64,000 nucleotides of DNA, from the NCBI GenBank assembly GCA_036494715.1, contig DASXNY010000007.1, positions 45,475-109,474 of the forward strand. Reading direction: 5' to 3'. Numbering within the stretch: the first letter of the stretch is position 1; each line of letters opens with the position of its first letter. This DNA comes from JAICJR01 sp036494715 (GTDB lineage Bacteria; Actinomycetota; Thermoleophilia; Solirubrobacterales; Thermoleophilaceae). A program made the position numbers and the translations under genes. The notes under the pieces are model-generated. The model saw only the letters and a program-made list of their open reading frames with translations, did no database searches and had not been told where the DNA came from. Shown here one piece after another: positions 49,927-58,479 of this stretch.

Positions 49927-50780
49927 GCGCCTTCCCAGAGGTGGCCGGTCAGGACCTTGATCGGCTTCAGTCTCAAATCGCTCGCGAGTCCCCACAACTC
50001 CGCGTGCGCGCGGGTTGGCGGTAGGTCGCAGACCTCCTCGACCTCCCGTGCCGCCATGCGGCCGAAGCGCCTGACCGCGTCGAGGGCGCCCGGCGGGTCG
50101 TCGCCGCTGGGCTCGGCCCCGGCGGCCAGGGCGGCCTCGCGGTACTCCTCGTAGGGGCGAATGCCGTAGACGCGCCGGACGGAGCCGTCCTCGGCGTGAA
50201 AGGCGAACGTCGGGAAGGTGACGCGCTCCGGGCCGGCGGCCTTGGCCACGCCGCCGCGTTCGCGAGCGTCGTCCGGGATGTCGCGCGCGAGCTCGAGGTC
50301 CGCGCCGAAGGCCTCGACGATCGCGTGAGAGCCGAGGTCGATACGGAAACGCTGGGCGTCGAGCCCGGCGCCGCGCGCCTCCTCAACGAGCGCCTCCGCG
50401 TTGTCGAGCTTGCGCCGGAAGCAGAGCAGCCCCTCGCGCAGCGCACGCAGATAGCGGTAACCGCCGTCGTCCGATTGCTCGGCCGCGGCCTTCATTGCCA
50501 TGCACGCCGGGTAGCTGCTCGCAATCGGGGCCTCGCTCCAAAGGCGCGCATCGATCGGCATTCCGCCCTGTTCCGACACATCGAGCCAGTGCGTCAGCAG
50601 CCAGCGATACGCCTTCTCCCCGCCGTCCTTAGAGGCCGTGAAATCGCGGGCGAGACCGCCCATCACGTAGGTCCATGAGAGGGAGTTGCCGAATTCCACC
50701 ATCAGTCGCCGCAGCGTGGGCTCGGCGCTCCAGGACCACGCGCACGACGGATCGGTGAAGTATTGAACGCGTACAGCCAT
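49923..50780 (-). CDS. DsbA-like thioredoxin-fold protein without CxxC
   Basis: A 285-residue protein with a DsbA/FrnE-like start: RVQYFTDPSCAWSWSAEPTL. In oxidoreductases the C-x-x-C follows 'D-P-x'; here it is CAWS, with only the first Cys. The rest (YVMGGLARDFT, MPIDARLWSEAPIASSYPAC, VTFPTFAFHAEDGSVRRVYG) has the helical insert and the cis-Pro-like TFPTFAF of the fold. It resembles the SpxH/YjbH-like group, whose members act as protein adaptors rather than redox enzymes, a comparison that is inference. ATG 50780, 24 bp from the divergent kinase gene. Confidence 0.78.
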   Translation of the reverse strand: MAVRVQYFTDPSCAWSWSAEPTLRRLMVEFGNSLSWTYVMGGLARDFTASKDGGEKAYRWLLTHWLDVSEQGGMPIDARLWSEAPIASSYPACMAMKAAAEQSDDGGYRYLRALREGLLCFRRKLDNAEALVEEARGAGLDAQRFRIDLGSHAIVEAFGADLELARDIPDDARERGGVAKAAGPERVTFPTFAFHAEDGSVRRVYGIRPYEEYREAALAAGAEPSGDDPPGALDAVRRFGRMAAREVEEVCDLPPTRAHAELWGLASDLRLKPIKVLTGHLWEGA

Positions 50781-50804
50781 CAAGTCGCCCAAAATAGAGG
50801 AGCA

Positions 50805-52295
50805 GTGATAGGCACCCTTCTCAGCGGACGCTTTCGCCTCGAGGAGCGCGTGGGCTCCGGAGGCATGTCCACGGTCTACCGAGCCTTCGACGAGACGCTC
50901 GAGCGCTGGGTCGCGATCAAGATCATGCAGACCGAGATCGCCGAGGACGACGACCAGCTCGAGCGCTTCCGTCGTGAGGCACGCGCGGTCGCCCGGCTCA
51001 ACCACCCGCACGTCGTCACCGTGATCGATGCGGGCGAGGACGAGGGCCTGCCCTACATCGTGTTCGAGTACATCTCGGGCGAGACGCTGAAGGACCGCAT
51101 CCGCCGGCTCGGCCGGTTGCCCGTGCCCGAGGCGCTGGCCTACGGGATCGAGATCTCGCGCGCGCTCCAAGCCGCGCACGGCGAGCGGCTGGTGCACCGC
51201 GACGTCAAGCCGCAGAACGTGCTGCTCGACACCGACGGCCGCGCGAAGGTCACCGACTTCGGCATCGCGCGCTCGCTCGAGGGCGACGGCGGGCTGACGC
51301 TCGCCGGCCGCGTGCTCGGCACCACCGACTACGTGTCGCCCGAGCAGGCGCTGGGCCAGGCGGTGACGCCGCAGTCGGACATCTACTCGCTCGGGATCGT
51401 GCTCTACGAGATGCTCACCGGCGATGTGCCCTTCCGCGCCGACGCGCCGGTGGCGGTTGCGATGAAGCACGTGCGCGAGCCGATGCCCGACGTGCAGACC
51501 GCCCGCCCGGAGGTGTCCGCCAACACCGCCGCGATCGTCGACTACGCGACCGCCAAGGAGACGCGCAACCGCTACAGCACGATCGACGACATGCTGGGCG
51601 ACCTCGAGGGCGCGCTCGCGCTCGAGGCCACGCGCGCCGGGCAGACGAGCGGCGAGGCCACCACGGTCCTGCGGGCGCTGCCCGCGGCGCGCCACCGCGT
51701 GCCCTGGCGGCTGCGCTTCCCGCGCCGCGCCGCCGCGCTCACCGCCCTGCTGGCGGCGCTCGTGGCCGTGGCGATCGTCCTGCTGGCGAGCCGCACACAC
51801 GAGTCGAACACCGGCACGAAGGCGCCACCGCAGCCCAAGGGCGCCGCGCCGCTCGTCGCGCTCAAGCTGCCCCCCACCGCCGCCAACGACTACGACCCGA
51901 TCGGCGGCGACGGCGAGCACCACGCGGACGTCGGCAAGGCGATCGACCACAACGCGGTCACCGCCTGGACCACAGAGACCTACGACAGCGGCATCCCGCA
52001 GACCAAGCCCGGCGTCGGCCTCTACGTCGACGCGGGCAGCCCGGTGGCCGCGCGGCGGCTCGACATCATCAGCCGCCAGTCCACCTACAAGGCTACGATC
52101 CTCGCGGCGCCCGGACCCGCGCCACCGCCGGACATCTCGGGCTGGACGCCGGTCTCGGCCTCCGCCACCGTCAACGACACGGTCAAGATCCCGCTCGACA
52201 CGAAGGGCAAGGGCTATCGCCTCTATCTAGTCTGGATTACCCAGCTGCCGCCGGGCGGCCAGGGCGGCATCAACGAGCTCACGCTGAACAAATGA
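50805..52295 (+). CDS. transmembrane Ser/Thr protein kinase with extracytoplasmic discoidin-like domain
   Basis: A 496-residue kinase. The Hanks-type domain (~5-265) shows GSGGMSTVY (P-loop), VAIKIM (Lys), HRDVKPQNVLL, KVTDFGIARS and YVSPEQALG; all catalytic residues are present. A membrane helix near residue 305-325 (ALTALLAALVAVAIVLLASR) is followed by an extracytoplasmic beta-sandwich of discoidin/F5-8C type (DVGKAIDHNAVTAWTTETYD, GVGLYVDAGSPVAARRLDII), probably a carbohydrate or wall sensor. GTG 50805 follows GAGGAG at good distance; a TTG at 50763 is less plausible. The stop overlaps the VOC gene (ATGA). Confidence 0.9.
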   Translation: MIGTLLSGRFRLEERVGSGGMSTVYRAFDETLERWVAIKIMQTEIAEDDDQLERFRREARAVARLNHPHVVTVIDAGEDEGLPYIVFEYISGETLKDRIRRLGRLPVPEALAYGIEISRALQAAHGERLVHRDVKPQNVLLDTDGRAKVTDFGIARSLEGDGGLTLAGRVLGTTDYVSPEQALGQAVTPQSDIYSLGIVLYEMLTGDVPFRADAPVAVAMKHVREPMPDVQTARPEVSANTAAIVDYATAKETRNRYSTIDDMLGDLEGALALEATRAGQTSGEATTVLRALPAARHRVPWRLRFPRRAAALTALLAALVAVAIVLLASRTHESNTGTKAPPQPKGAAPLVALKLPPTAANDYDPIGGDGEHHADVGKAIDHNAVTAWTTETYDSGIPQTKPGVGLYVDAGSPVAARRLDIISRQSTYKATILAAPGPAPPPDISGWTPVSASATVNDTVKIPLDTKGKGYRLYLVWITQLPPGGQGGINELTLNK

Positions 52296-52723
52296 AGAAC
52301 AACCGCTCGATACCCAAGGCCACCGTCGTCCCGGTTCTGATCTACCCGGACGTACGCGCGGCGGTGGCCTGGCTGAGCGCGGCCTTCGGTTTCGTGGAGC
52401 GCGTACAGATCGGCGAGGACCACCGCTCCCAGCTCGCGGTCGGCGACGGCGCGGTGATCGTGGGCGACGCGCGGGGCGAGCGCCGGCCACCGCGCCCCGG
52501 CGAGGTCACCGGGTCGGTGCTCGTGCGCGTGGAGGACGCGCGCGCCCACTGCGAGCGGGCACGTGAGCACGGCGCGCGCATCGTGATGGAGCCCACCGAC
52601 TTCGAGTACGGCGAGCGCCAGTACCACGCCGAGGACGTCGCCGGCCACCAGTGGACGTTCTCCGAAACGCTCGAGGACGTGGCACCGGAGAGCTGGGGCG
52701 GACTTAACGTGAACTTCGCTTGA
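52292..52723 (+). CDS. VOC-family (glyoxalase-like) protein
   Basis: A 143-residue VOC protein. N-terminal half: VVPVLIYPDVRAAVAWLSAA, FGFVERVQIGEDHRSQLAVG. C-terminal half: GSVLVRVEDARAHCERARE, HGARIVMEPTDFEYGERQYH, AEDVAGHQWTFSETLEDV. The G-E-R-Q-Y-x-A-x-D-x-x-G-H-x-W-x-F-S pattern is usual for VOC members of the PhnB/'YerK-like' group. Substrate unknown. It is coupled to the kinase gene (ATGA), an unusual pairing. Confidence 0.87.
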   Translation: MKNNRSIPKATVVPVLIYPDVRAAVAWLSAAFGFVERVQIGEDHRSQLAVGDGAVIVGDARGERRPPRPGEVTGSVLVRVEDARAHCERAREHGARIVMEPTDFEYGERQYHAEDVAGHQWTFSETLEDVAPESWGGLNVNFA

Positions 52724-52747
52724 CTTGCGCGCCTTCCTTGTTACGGT
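52720..52747 (+). promoter_or_regulatory. promoter for the 52.8-53.1 kb leader and small ORF
   Basis: TTGACT (52720-52725), 16 bp, TACGGT (52742-52747). The expected start at about 52754 leaves a leader of ~180 nt before ATG 52938, the longest in the window. Confidence 0.5.
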
Positions 52748-52829
52748 GCTCTGCGTGTCCCAGAACCGTCCAAACATCACGAGCTCTGCCGCAAGCGCAA
52801 GCGTGCCGCTTGTGACCTAGACGTTCTTT

Positions 52830-52864
52830 CTGGGTCGCGGGCAGCCGGATCGCCCGCGTCCCAG
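52830..52864 (+). ncRNA. strong hairpin in a long 5' leader (possible structured RNA)
   Basis: Arms 52830-52842 and 52852-52864 pair at 12 of 13 positions (CTGGG-T-CGCGGGC against GCCCGCG-T-CCCAG) around a 9-nt loop. It lies between the promoter at 52720-52747 and the small ORF at 52938. It could be an attenuator, a riboswitch part or a small RNA; no known family was recognised. Confidence 0.4.
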
Positions 52865-52937
52865 GTGCCGACACACCTCGTCTTCATCTGACTCGCCAGG
52901 CGCTCCGGGTTATCAACCCACCGAACAGGAGTGCGCA

Positions 52938-53135
52938 ATGCATTCGCTCGTACACGAGCACTACGTGCGTGCACAGGTCGCCGAGCGACTTGAAGCGCAC
53001 GGATCGCGGCGACTGCGGCGCCTTGGCCCGCAGTCCCCGCCTCCGCCCCCGCCGCCCCGGCCTCCGCGCCGGGGCGGTGGCGCGTTTGGGGTCAGACCGC
53101 CGCGGCCTCGAGCCGTCTGTTCAGCGCGGGCATGA
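52938..53135 (+). CDS. small hypothetical protein (65 residues)
   Basis: The ORF MHSLVHEHYVRAQVAERLEA continues into an Arg-rich and Pro/Gly-rich tail. The ATG has a good ribosome site (ACAGGAG, about 8 nt upstream). The first ~30 residues (amphipathic, His/Arg-rich) look coding; the tail (Pro-rich, then Arg/Gly-rich) overlaps the end of the LLM gene on the other strand and is less convincing, so the true protein may be shorter or different. Small proteins of this N-terminal type occur in actinobacteria without known function. It is the only gene in the 368-nt space between the VOC and LLM genes. Confidence 0.4.
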   Translation: MHSLVHEHYVRAQVAERLEAHGSRRLRRLGPQSPPPPPPPRPPRRGGGAFGVRPPRPRAVCSARA

Positions 53136-54192
53136 CGTCGGTGGCCATCAGCTCGAGCGAGCGCTTCGCCAGCTCCGGCGACACCCAGTCGGTGCCGCAG
53201 TAGAGCAGCGTGCCGAACTCGCCCACCTCGTCGCGGAACGCCAGCAGCCGGTCCACCACCTGCTCCACGCTGCCGGCGATCACGAGCTTGTCGAGCAGGT
53301 AGTCGGTGGTCACGTCCTCGTCGGGCATCTCCTCGTGCGTCTTGAACAGGTTGGCGCGGCCGGCACGGATCAGCTTCGAGCCGAGCTGGTCGTAGTAGAA
53401 GCGGTACGGGCTGTCCGGCCCGAACGCGTACTCGCGCGCCGTCTCCTCGTCGTCCCCCACGAACACGGTCTTCGCCACGCGCCATGTGCGCGGGTCGGCG
53501 CTCGCCCCGGACGACGCGCGCGCCTCCACGTACGTCGGCCAGTGCGTCTTCACCCACTGCGGCAGCAGGAAGTTGGCCGAGATCACCTCGAAGCCGCGCT
53601 CCCCCGCGTGGGTCACGCTCTTCGACGACGGCTCCGCCGCCGTGACCACCACGCGCGGGTGCGGGCGCTGGTAGGGCCGGATCATCACGCCCTGCCCGAT
53701 CTCCCGAAGCAGCGTCTTGCGCGTGGAGAGCGTCCAGTGCTCGCCCTCGCGGTCATAGGGCGCCTCACCGGTCCAGAGCGCGATCACGTGGTCCATGCAC
53801 TCCTCGGACTTGGCGCGCCTGTCGACCCCGGAGAGGTTGCCGAACATCTCCCAGTCGGATGGCAGCCCGCCCGGGCTGACGCCGACGATGAAGCGGCCCT
53901 CGAGCATGTTGTCGAGCATCGCGGTCTTCGAGGCGAGCGCCGCCGGGTGGCTGTTGGTGAGGTTGACGGTGCCGGTGCCGAGCGTGATCTGCTCGGTGTC
54001 GTGCACGAGGCTCGCCAGGAACACGCAGCAGTCGGTGATCGTCTCGGCGGAGTCCGTCAGGTGCTCGCCGACGTAGGCCTCGGCGTAGCCGAGCCGGTCG
54101 CACAGCAGGATCGCCTCGCGGTCCTCTCTCAGCGTCTCGACGTAGTCCCGCCGGAGCGGGTGGATCGGCATCGTGAAGTAGCCGAGCCGCAT
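53092..54192 (-). CDS. LLM-class flavin-dependent oxidoreductase
   Basis: A 366-residue TIM-barrel oxidoreductase of the luciferase-like class. N-terminus: MRLGYFTMPIHPLRRDYVET, LCDRLGYAEAYVGEHLTDS. Typical segments are LGTGTVNLTNSHPAALASKT, GRFIVGVSPGGLPSDWEMFG, and VVVTAAEPSSKSVTHAGERG. The longer form and LGYAEAYVGEHL suggest an FMN-dependent alkanal or alkanesulfonate-type monooxygenase; F420 use cannot be excluded. ATG 54192 starts 2 nt after the ddl stop, so it is the last gene of the cell-wall operon, although no wall function is evident. Confidence 0.88.
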   Translation of the reverse strand: MRLGYFTMPIHPLRRDYVETLREDREAILLCDRLGYAEAYVGEHLTDSAETITDCCVFLASLVHDTEQITLGTGTVNLTNSHPAALASKTAMLDNMLEGRFIVGVSPGGLPSDWEMFGNLSGVDRRAKSEECMDHVIALWTGEAPYDREGEHWTLSTRKTLLREIGQGVMIRPYQRPHPRVVVTAAEPSSKSVTHAGERGFEVISANFLLPQWVKTHWPTYVEARASSGASADPRTWRVAKTVFVGDDEETAREYAFGPDSPYRFYYDQLGSKLIRAGRANLFKTHEEMPDEDVTTDYLLDKLVIAGSVEQVVDRLLAFRDEVGEFGTLLYCGTDWVSPELAKRSLELMATDVMPALNRRLEAAAV

Positions 54193-54194
54193 GG

Positions 54195-55166
54195 TCAGAA
54201 GCGGTAGGCGCGCTCTTCCCTGTAGCGCTCGAGGCCCAGCTCGAGCAGCCGGTCGAGTAGCTCCGTGAACGCGATCCCGGTGGCGCCGAACATCTTCGGG
54301 AAGCCGCTCGTCTGCGTGAAGCCGGGGATTGTGTTGAGCTCGTTGACGAGCACCTGCGTGCCGTCCTCGACGAAGAAGTCGGCGCGCGCGAAGCCCGAGC
54401 AGCCGACGCTGCGGTACACGTCGACCGCCAGCTCGCGCACGCGCTCGATCACCGCCTCGCCGAGTCGCGGCGGCACGATCAAGTCCATCCCGCCCGGCGT
54501 GTACTTGGCCTCGTAGTCGTACCAGTCGGCGTGGGCAACGATCTCGCCCGGCGCCGAGGCGAGCGGCTCGCGGTTGCCGATCACCGAGCACTCCACCTCG
54601 ATGCCCGTGGCCATGCGCTCGACGATCGCCACCGGGTCGTGCGCGAACGACAGCGCCAGCGCCGCCGGCAGTTCCTCCGCGATGCCGACCTTGGAGATTC
54701 CCACCGACGACCCGAGCCGCGCCGGCTTGACGAACAGCGGCAGGCCGAGCCGCTCGATCAGCTCCCCCGGGTCGACGCCCTCGCGCACCGCTGCGTACTC
54801 GACCTGCGGCAGCCCGCGGCTCTTCATCAGGTCCTTGAACACCGCCTTGTCCATGCACAGCGCCGAGGCCAGCACGCCGGCCCCCACGTACGGCACGTCG
54901 AGCGTCTCGAGCAGCCCCTGCACCGTGCCGTCCTCGCCGAACGGCCCGTGCAGCACCGGGAACACGATCTCGACGTCGAGCGGCGCGGCGCCCGGGTGGA
55001 GGTCCACCGGCTCACCGAGGCAGCTCCAGCGGCCGTCCTCGCGGCCGATCTCGATCGTGGCGACCTCGTGGCCGCCCTGCTCGAGCCCCTCCCGCACGGC
55101 GGCAGCGGACGAGAGCGAGACCTCGTGCTCGCTCGAGCGGCCGCCGGCCAGCAGAGCGACCCTCAC
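54195..55166 (-). CDS. ddl: D-alanine--D-alanine ligase
   Basis: A 323-residue ATP-grasp enzyme that makes the D-Ala-D-Ala dipeptide for peptidoglycan. Markers are LLAGGRSSEHEVSLSSAAAV, VFPVLHGPFGEDGTVQGLLE, PLFVKPARLGSSVGISKV, SGFARADFFVEDGTQVLVNE, and NELNTIPGFTQTSGFPKMFG (metal ligands E and N). The position that distinguishes D-Ala from D-lactate ligases was not resolved by eye. GTG 55166 overlaps the pknB stop (GTGA), placing it in the kinase operon. In most actinobacteria ddl is located elsewhere. Confidence 0.93.
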   Translation of the reverse strand: MRVALLAGGRSSEHEVSLSSAAAVREGLEQGGHEVATIEIGREDGRWSCLGEPVDLHPGAAPLDVEIVFPVLHGPFGEDGTVQGLLETLDVPYVGAGVLASALCMDKAVFKDLMKSRGLPQVEYAAVREGVDPGELIERLGLPLFVKPARLGSSVGISKVGIAEELPAALALSFAHDPVAIVERMATGIEVECSVIGNREPLASAPGEIVAHADWYDYEAKYTPGGMDLIVPPRLGEAVIERVRELAVDVYRSVGCSGFARADFFVEDGTQVLVNELNTIPGFTQTSGFPKMFGATGIAFTELLDRLLELGLERYREERAYRF

Positions 55167-57034
55167 GGCGTCGTGGGCGTGGGCTCCGCCGGCGTGCCCG
55201 TGCCGCCCGGATTCGTCGGCGTCTGGAAGGCGCCGATGTAGATCACCACGGTGCGCCCCTTCTTGAGCACCGTGCCAACCGCCGGCCGCTGGTGCACCAC
55301 CAGGCCATTCTGCGTCTGGTCGGTGGTGGTCTTGTTCTTGGCCTGCACCTTGAACCCGGCCTGCTGGAGAATCGTCGTGGCCTGCTGCTGCGTCTGGCCG
55401 CTCACATCCGGCACCTGCGCCGTGTCCGGCCCCTTCGAGATCGTGAGCGTCACGCTCGTGCCCTTGTTCACGGTTGAGCCGCCCGCGGGATTCTGGGAGA
55501 TCACGGTGCCCTTGGGCTGGTCGGAGTTCTGCTGGTTGTCCGTGAAGGTCAGCCCGGCGTTGCGAAGCTCCGAGTGCGCCGAGGCACTGTCCATGTTCGT
55601 CACGTCCGGCACCTTCACCTGCGACGGCCCGCTGCTCACCACGAGCTGCACGCGCGAGCCCTTGTCGACACTGGTGCCGTCGGGCGGCGAGCTGCGAATC
55701 ACCTCTCCCTTCGGGACGGTTGCCGAGTGCTGCGACGTCGAGTCGACATTGAGGCCGCGTTTGTTGAGCGCCTTGGTGGCGGTCGATTCCTTCAGCCCGG
55801 TGACGAACGGGACGTTGACCTTGCCCGGCCCGCTCGACACCTGCAGCGTCACCGTCGAGCCCTTGTCGACCTTGGTGCCCGCCTCCGGGCTCTGCCCGAT
55901 CACCTGGCCCACCGGCGAGCCGCTCTCGCGGTTGTGGATCGACACGTCGAAGCCGCGGCGGTCGAGGTCGACGCTCGCCACCGTCGCCTGCTTGCCGCTC
56001 TCGTCGGGCACGCTGACGCGGCCGTGCTGGAGCAGCGCCCAGGCGCCGACGCCGATGCCTGCCGCCAGGAGAAGCGCGAGCAGCACCCAGGGCCAGCGGC
56101 GTGGCCCGCGCTCCCTGCGCGGCGTCGGCGCCACCGGCGGCGGGCCTACCGGCGCCCACACGGCGGTGTCCTGTCCCGGCTGCTTGCCGCCGTTCGTCCC
56201 GGACGCGATCGCCGAGCGCGCGGCCTCGAGCGCCGCGATGAACTCGTCCGCGCTCGCGTAGCGCTGGCTCGGCTGCTTGGCGAGCGCCTTCATCACCGCG
56301 GCCTCGAGCGCCGGGTGGATGTCCGGCCGCAGCGACGCGAGCCGCGGCGGCGGCTCGCTGAGGTGCTTGAGCGCGATCGACACCGCGCTATCGCCCTCGA
56401 ACGGCACCCGGCCGCCGAGCATCTCGTAGAGGATCACGCCGATCGAATAGAGGTCCGACGCCGCGGTCACTCCGTGGCCCTGCGCCTGCTCCGGCGACAG
56501 GTACTGCGCGGTGCCCATGATCGAGCCGGTCTCGGTCATCTCGGACGCCCCTGCGCGCGCGATGCCGAAGTCGGTGACCTTGACGTTGCCCTGCGGGCCG
56601 ACCATCACGTTGTGCGGCTTGAAGTCACGGTGGATCACGCCGCGCTTGTGGGCGAAGCCGGCGGCGCGCAGGATCTGGATGCCGAGGTCGATCGCGCGCT
56701 CCTGCGGCAGCGGCGCCTCGCGCTTGATGAGGTCCTTGAGCGTCTCGCCCTGGAGGAACTCCATCGCGATGTAGTAGGTCCCGTCGTGGTCGCCGCGGTC
56801 GAACACGCCGACGACGTTGGGGTGCTGTAGCCCGGCCGCGGCCGATGCCTCGCGGCGGAAGCGCTCGACGAACTCCTGGTCCTGCGCGAAGCGGTGGTGC
56901 AGCACCTTGAGCGCCACCTGGCGGCCGAGGTGCGTGTCCTCGGCGCAGTACACGTCGGCCATGCCGCCCGAGCCGATCCGGTTGAGGATCCGGTAGCGGC
57001 CGTCGACGACGGTGTTGCCGACCACCTCGGCCAT
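55163..57034 (-). CDS. pknB: Ser/Thr protein kinase with PASTA domains
   Basis: A 623-residue membrane kinase. The cytoplasmic kinase (~10-275) has GSGGMADVY, VALKVL, IHRDFKPHNVMV, DFGIAR and YLSPEQAQG. A juxtamembrane Pro-rich linker and one helix (~318-338) lead to four PASTA domains (~345-612), each with the pattern 'P-D-V/P-F-V ... G-x-V-I/S-Q-x-P-x-x-G-T/S-x-V-x-K-G'. A Thr/Pro/Gly tail closes the protein. PASTA domains bind muropeptides or beta-lactams, and PknB phosphorylates wall-synthesis and division proteins. The gene follows pbpA with a TGATG overlap. FhaA and PstP are its expected partners. Confidence 0.95.
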   Translation of the reverse strand: MAEVVGNTVVDGRYRILNRIGSGGMADVYCAEDTHLGRQVALKVLHHRFAQDQEFVERFRREASAAAGLQHPNVVGVFDRGDHDGTYYIAMEFLQGETLKDLIKREAPLPQERAIDLGIQILRAAGFAHKRGVIHRDFKPHNVMVGPQGNVKVTDFGIARAGASEMTETGSIMGTAQYLSPEQAQGHGVTAASDLYSIGVILYEMLGGRVPFEGDSAVSIALKHLSEPPPRLASLRPDIHPALEAAVMKALAKQPSQRYASADEFIAALEAARSAIASGTNGGKQPGQDTAVWAPVGPPPVAPTPRRERGPRRWPWVLLALLLAAGIGVGAWALLQHGRVSVPDESGKQATVASVDLDRRGFDVSIHNRESGSPVGQVIGQSPEAGTKVDKGSTVTLQVSSGPGKVNVPFVTGLKESTATKALNKRGLNVDSTSQHSATVPKGEVIRSSPPDGTSVDKGSRVQLVVSSGPSQVKVPDVTNMDSASAHSELRNAGLTFTDNQQNSDQPKGTVISQNPAGGSTVNKGTSVTLTISKGPDTAQVPDVSGQTQQQATTILQQAGFKVQAKNKTTTDQTQNGLVVHQRPAVGTVLKKGRTVVIYIGAFQTPTNPGGTGTPAEPTPTTP

Positions 57035-58479
57035 CAGCCGTTCTCCTTCAGCATCAGCTGGATGATCTGCTTGGCGATCGGCGCCGCCACCGTGCCGCCC
57101 TCGCCCTGTGTGCGCTCGACCGTCACCGCGATCGCGACGCGCGGGTTGGGCACCGGCGCAAACGCGATGAACCAGGCCTGGTTCGAGGTGCCGTTGGCCA
57201 CCTCGGCGGTACCGGTCTTGCCCGCCACGGTCACGCCCGGGATCTGTGCGGAGGTGGCTGTGCCGGCCTTCACCACCTGCTCCATCATCCCGGTCACCGC
57301 CTGGGCGGTGGAGGGCTTCATCACCTGGTCGATCTCGGCGGGCCCGCGCGTGTCGACGGTCCGGCCGTCGGGCGACTCGATACGGTCGACGAGCCGCGGC
57401 TTCATCAGCTTGCCGCCGTTGGCCACGGCTGCCGCGACCTCAGCCATCTGCAGCGGGGCTACCCGAAGGCGCTCCTGACCGATCGCCACGCGGCCGATGT
57501 CGATTGAGTCGCTGGGCCCGAGCAGCTGCCCGTGCGAGCCGTACACGCCGCTGACCCCGAGCTCGTCGGAGGGCAGGTCGAGCTTGGGCTTGTGGTCGAA
57601 TCCGAAGCGGTCCATGTAGTCGAACATGATCTTCTTGCCCAGCTTCTCCCCCACCTCGCCCCAGACGGTATTCACCGACTTGGCGAGGGCCTCGGTGAGC
57701 GACAGCGGCCCGTAGTTGCCGCTGCCCTCAGTGCAGCAGTTGGACAGCGGCACGCCGCCGACGATCTTCGGCGACTTGCCCGACACCACCGAGTCGGGCG
57801 TGTAGCGGCCCGTGTCGAGCGCCGCCACGGCGGTCACCACCTTCATCGACGAGCCCGGCGGGTAGCCGCCCTGGGTCGCGCGGTTGAACAGCGGCGCGGC
57901 GGGATCGCTGTTGAGCTTCTTGTAGTTCGTCGGGATGTCGTTGGGGTTGTAGTCCGGCACGCTCGCCATCACGCGCACGGCGCCGGTGCGCGGGTCGAGC
58001 ACCACCACCGATCCCGGCCTGCCCGCGAGCAACTGCAGCGCCAGCTTCTGCGCCGCCGGATCGAGCGTGGTGTGGAGGTCGTTGCCCTCCTTCTTCTGCC
58101 CCGACAGCTCGTCGATGATCGAGCTGAACTCGTTCGCGTTGCCGGACAGGTCGTCGTTGTATTCCTTCTCGAGCCCGGAGCTGCCGTGCGAGATGAACGA
58201 GTAGCCCACGGTGTGGGAGAAGAGGTCGTTCGTCGGATAGATGCGGCTGTAGCGGAGCGTCGGGCCGTGGCCCGTGCGCTTGTTGACCGCGAGCCTGGTG
58301 CCGTCGTCGGCCAAGATGAAGCCGCGCGGGATCTGCAGCTCCTCGAGCAGTGGCCGCCGATTGGCCGTCTGGTTCTGCAGGCTCTTCGCCTCGAACACCG
58401 TCCAGCGCGAGGTGAAGACAACGAGCAGCGTGAACAGCACCAGCACCACGGCGAAGAGCTGGGTGATCTGGCGGTTCAA
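57034..58479 (-). CDS. pbpA: penicillin-binding protein, class B type transpeptidase
   Basis: A 481-residue PBP with an N-terminal membrane helix (QLFAVVLVLFTLLVVFTSRW), a dimerisation region and a transpeptidase domain. Active-site motifs are GSSMKVV (Ser nucleophile and Lys), SVN (second motif) and KTGTAE (third). Length and start (MNRQITQLF) match the PbpA of the actinobacterial pstP-rodA-pbpA-pknB cluster. It cross-links septal or elongation peptidoglycan with RodA. The start is TTG 58479, overlapping the rodA stop by TTGA; this is decided by that overlap. Confidence 0.94.
   Translation of the reverse strand: MNRQITQLFAVVLVLFTLLVVFTSRWTVFEAKSLQNQTANRRPLLEELQIPRGFILADDGTRLAVNKRTGHGPTLRYSRIYPTNDLFSHTVGYSFISHGSSGLEKEYNDDLSGNANEFSSIIDELSGQKKEGNDLHTTLDPAAQKLALQLLAGRPGSVVVLDPRTGAVRVMASVPDYNPNDIPTNYKKLNSDPAAPLFNRATQGGYPPGSSMKVVTAVAALDTGRYTPDSVVSGKSPKIVGGVPLSNCCTEGSGNYGPLSLTEALAKSVNTVWGEVGEKLGKKIMFDYMDRFGFDHKPKLDLPSDELGVSGVYGSHGQLLGPSDSIDIGRVAIGQERLRVAPLQMAEVAAAVANGGKLMKPRLVDRIESPDGRTVDTRGPAEIDQVMKPSTAQAVTGMMEQVVKAGTATSAQIPGVTVAGKTGTAEVANGTSNQAWFIAFAPVPNPRVAIAVTVERTQGEGGTVAAPIAKQIIQLMLKENG

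Noticed and set aside
49923..51950. Long minus-strand frame joining the DsbA-like gene with the antisense of the kinase gene
   Set aside because: Only the part from ATG 50780 has protein-like sequence and a thioredoxin fold; the rest is antisense to a clear kinase.
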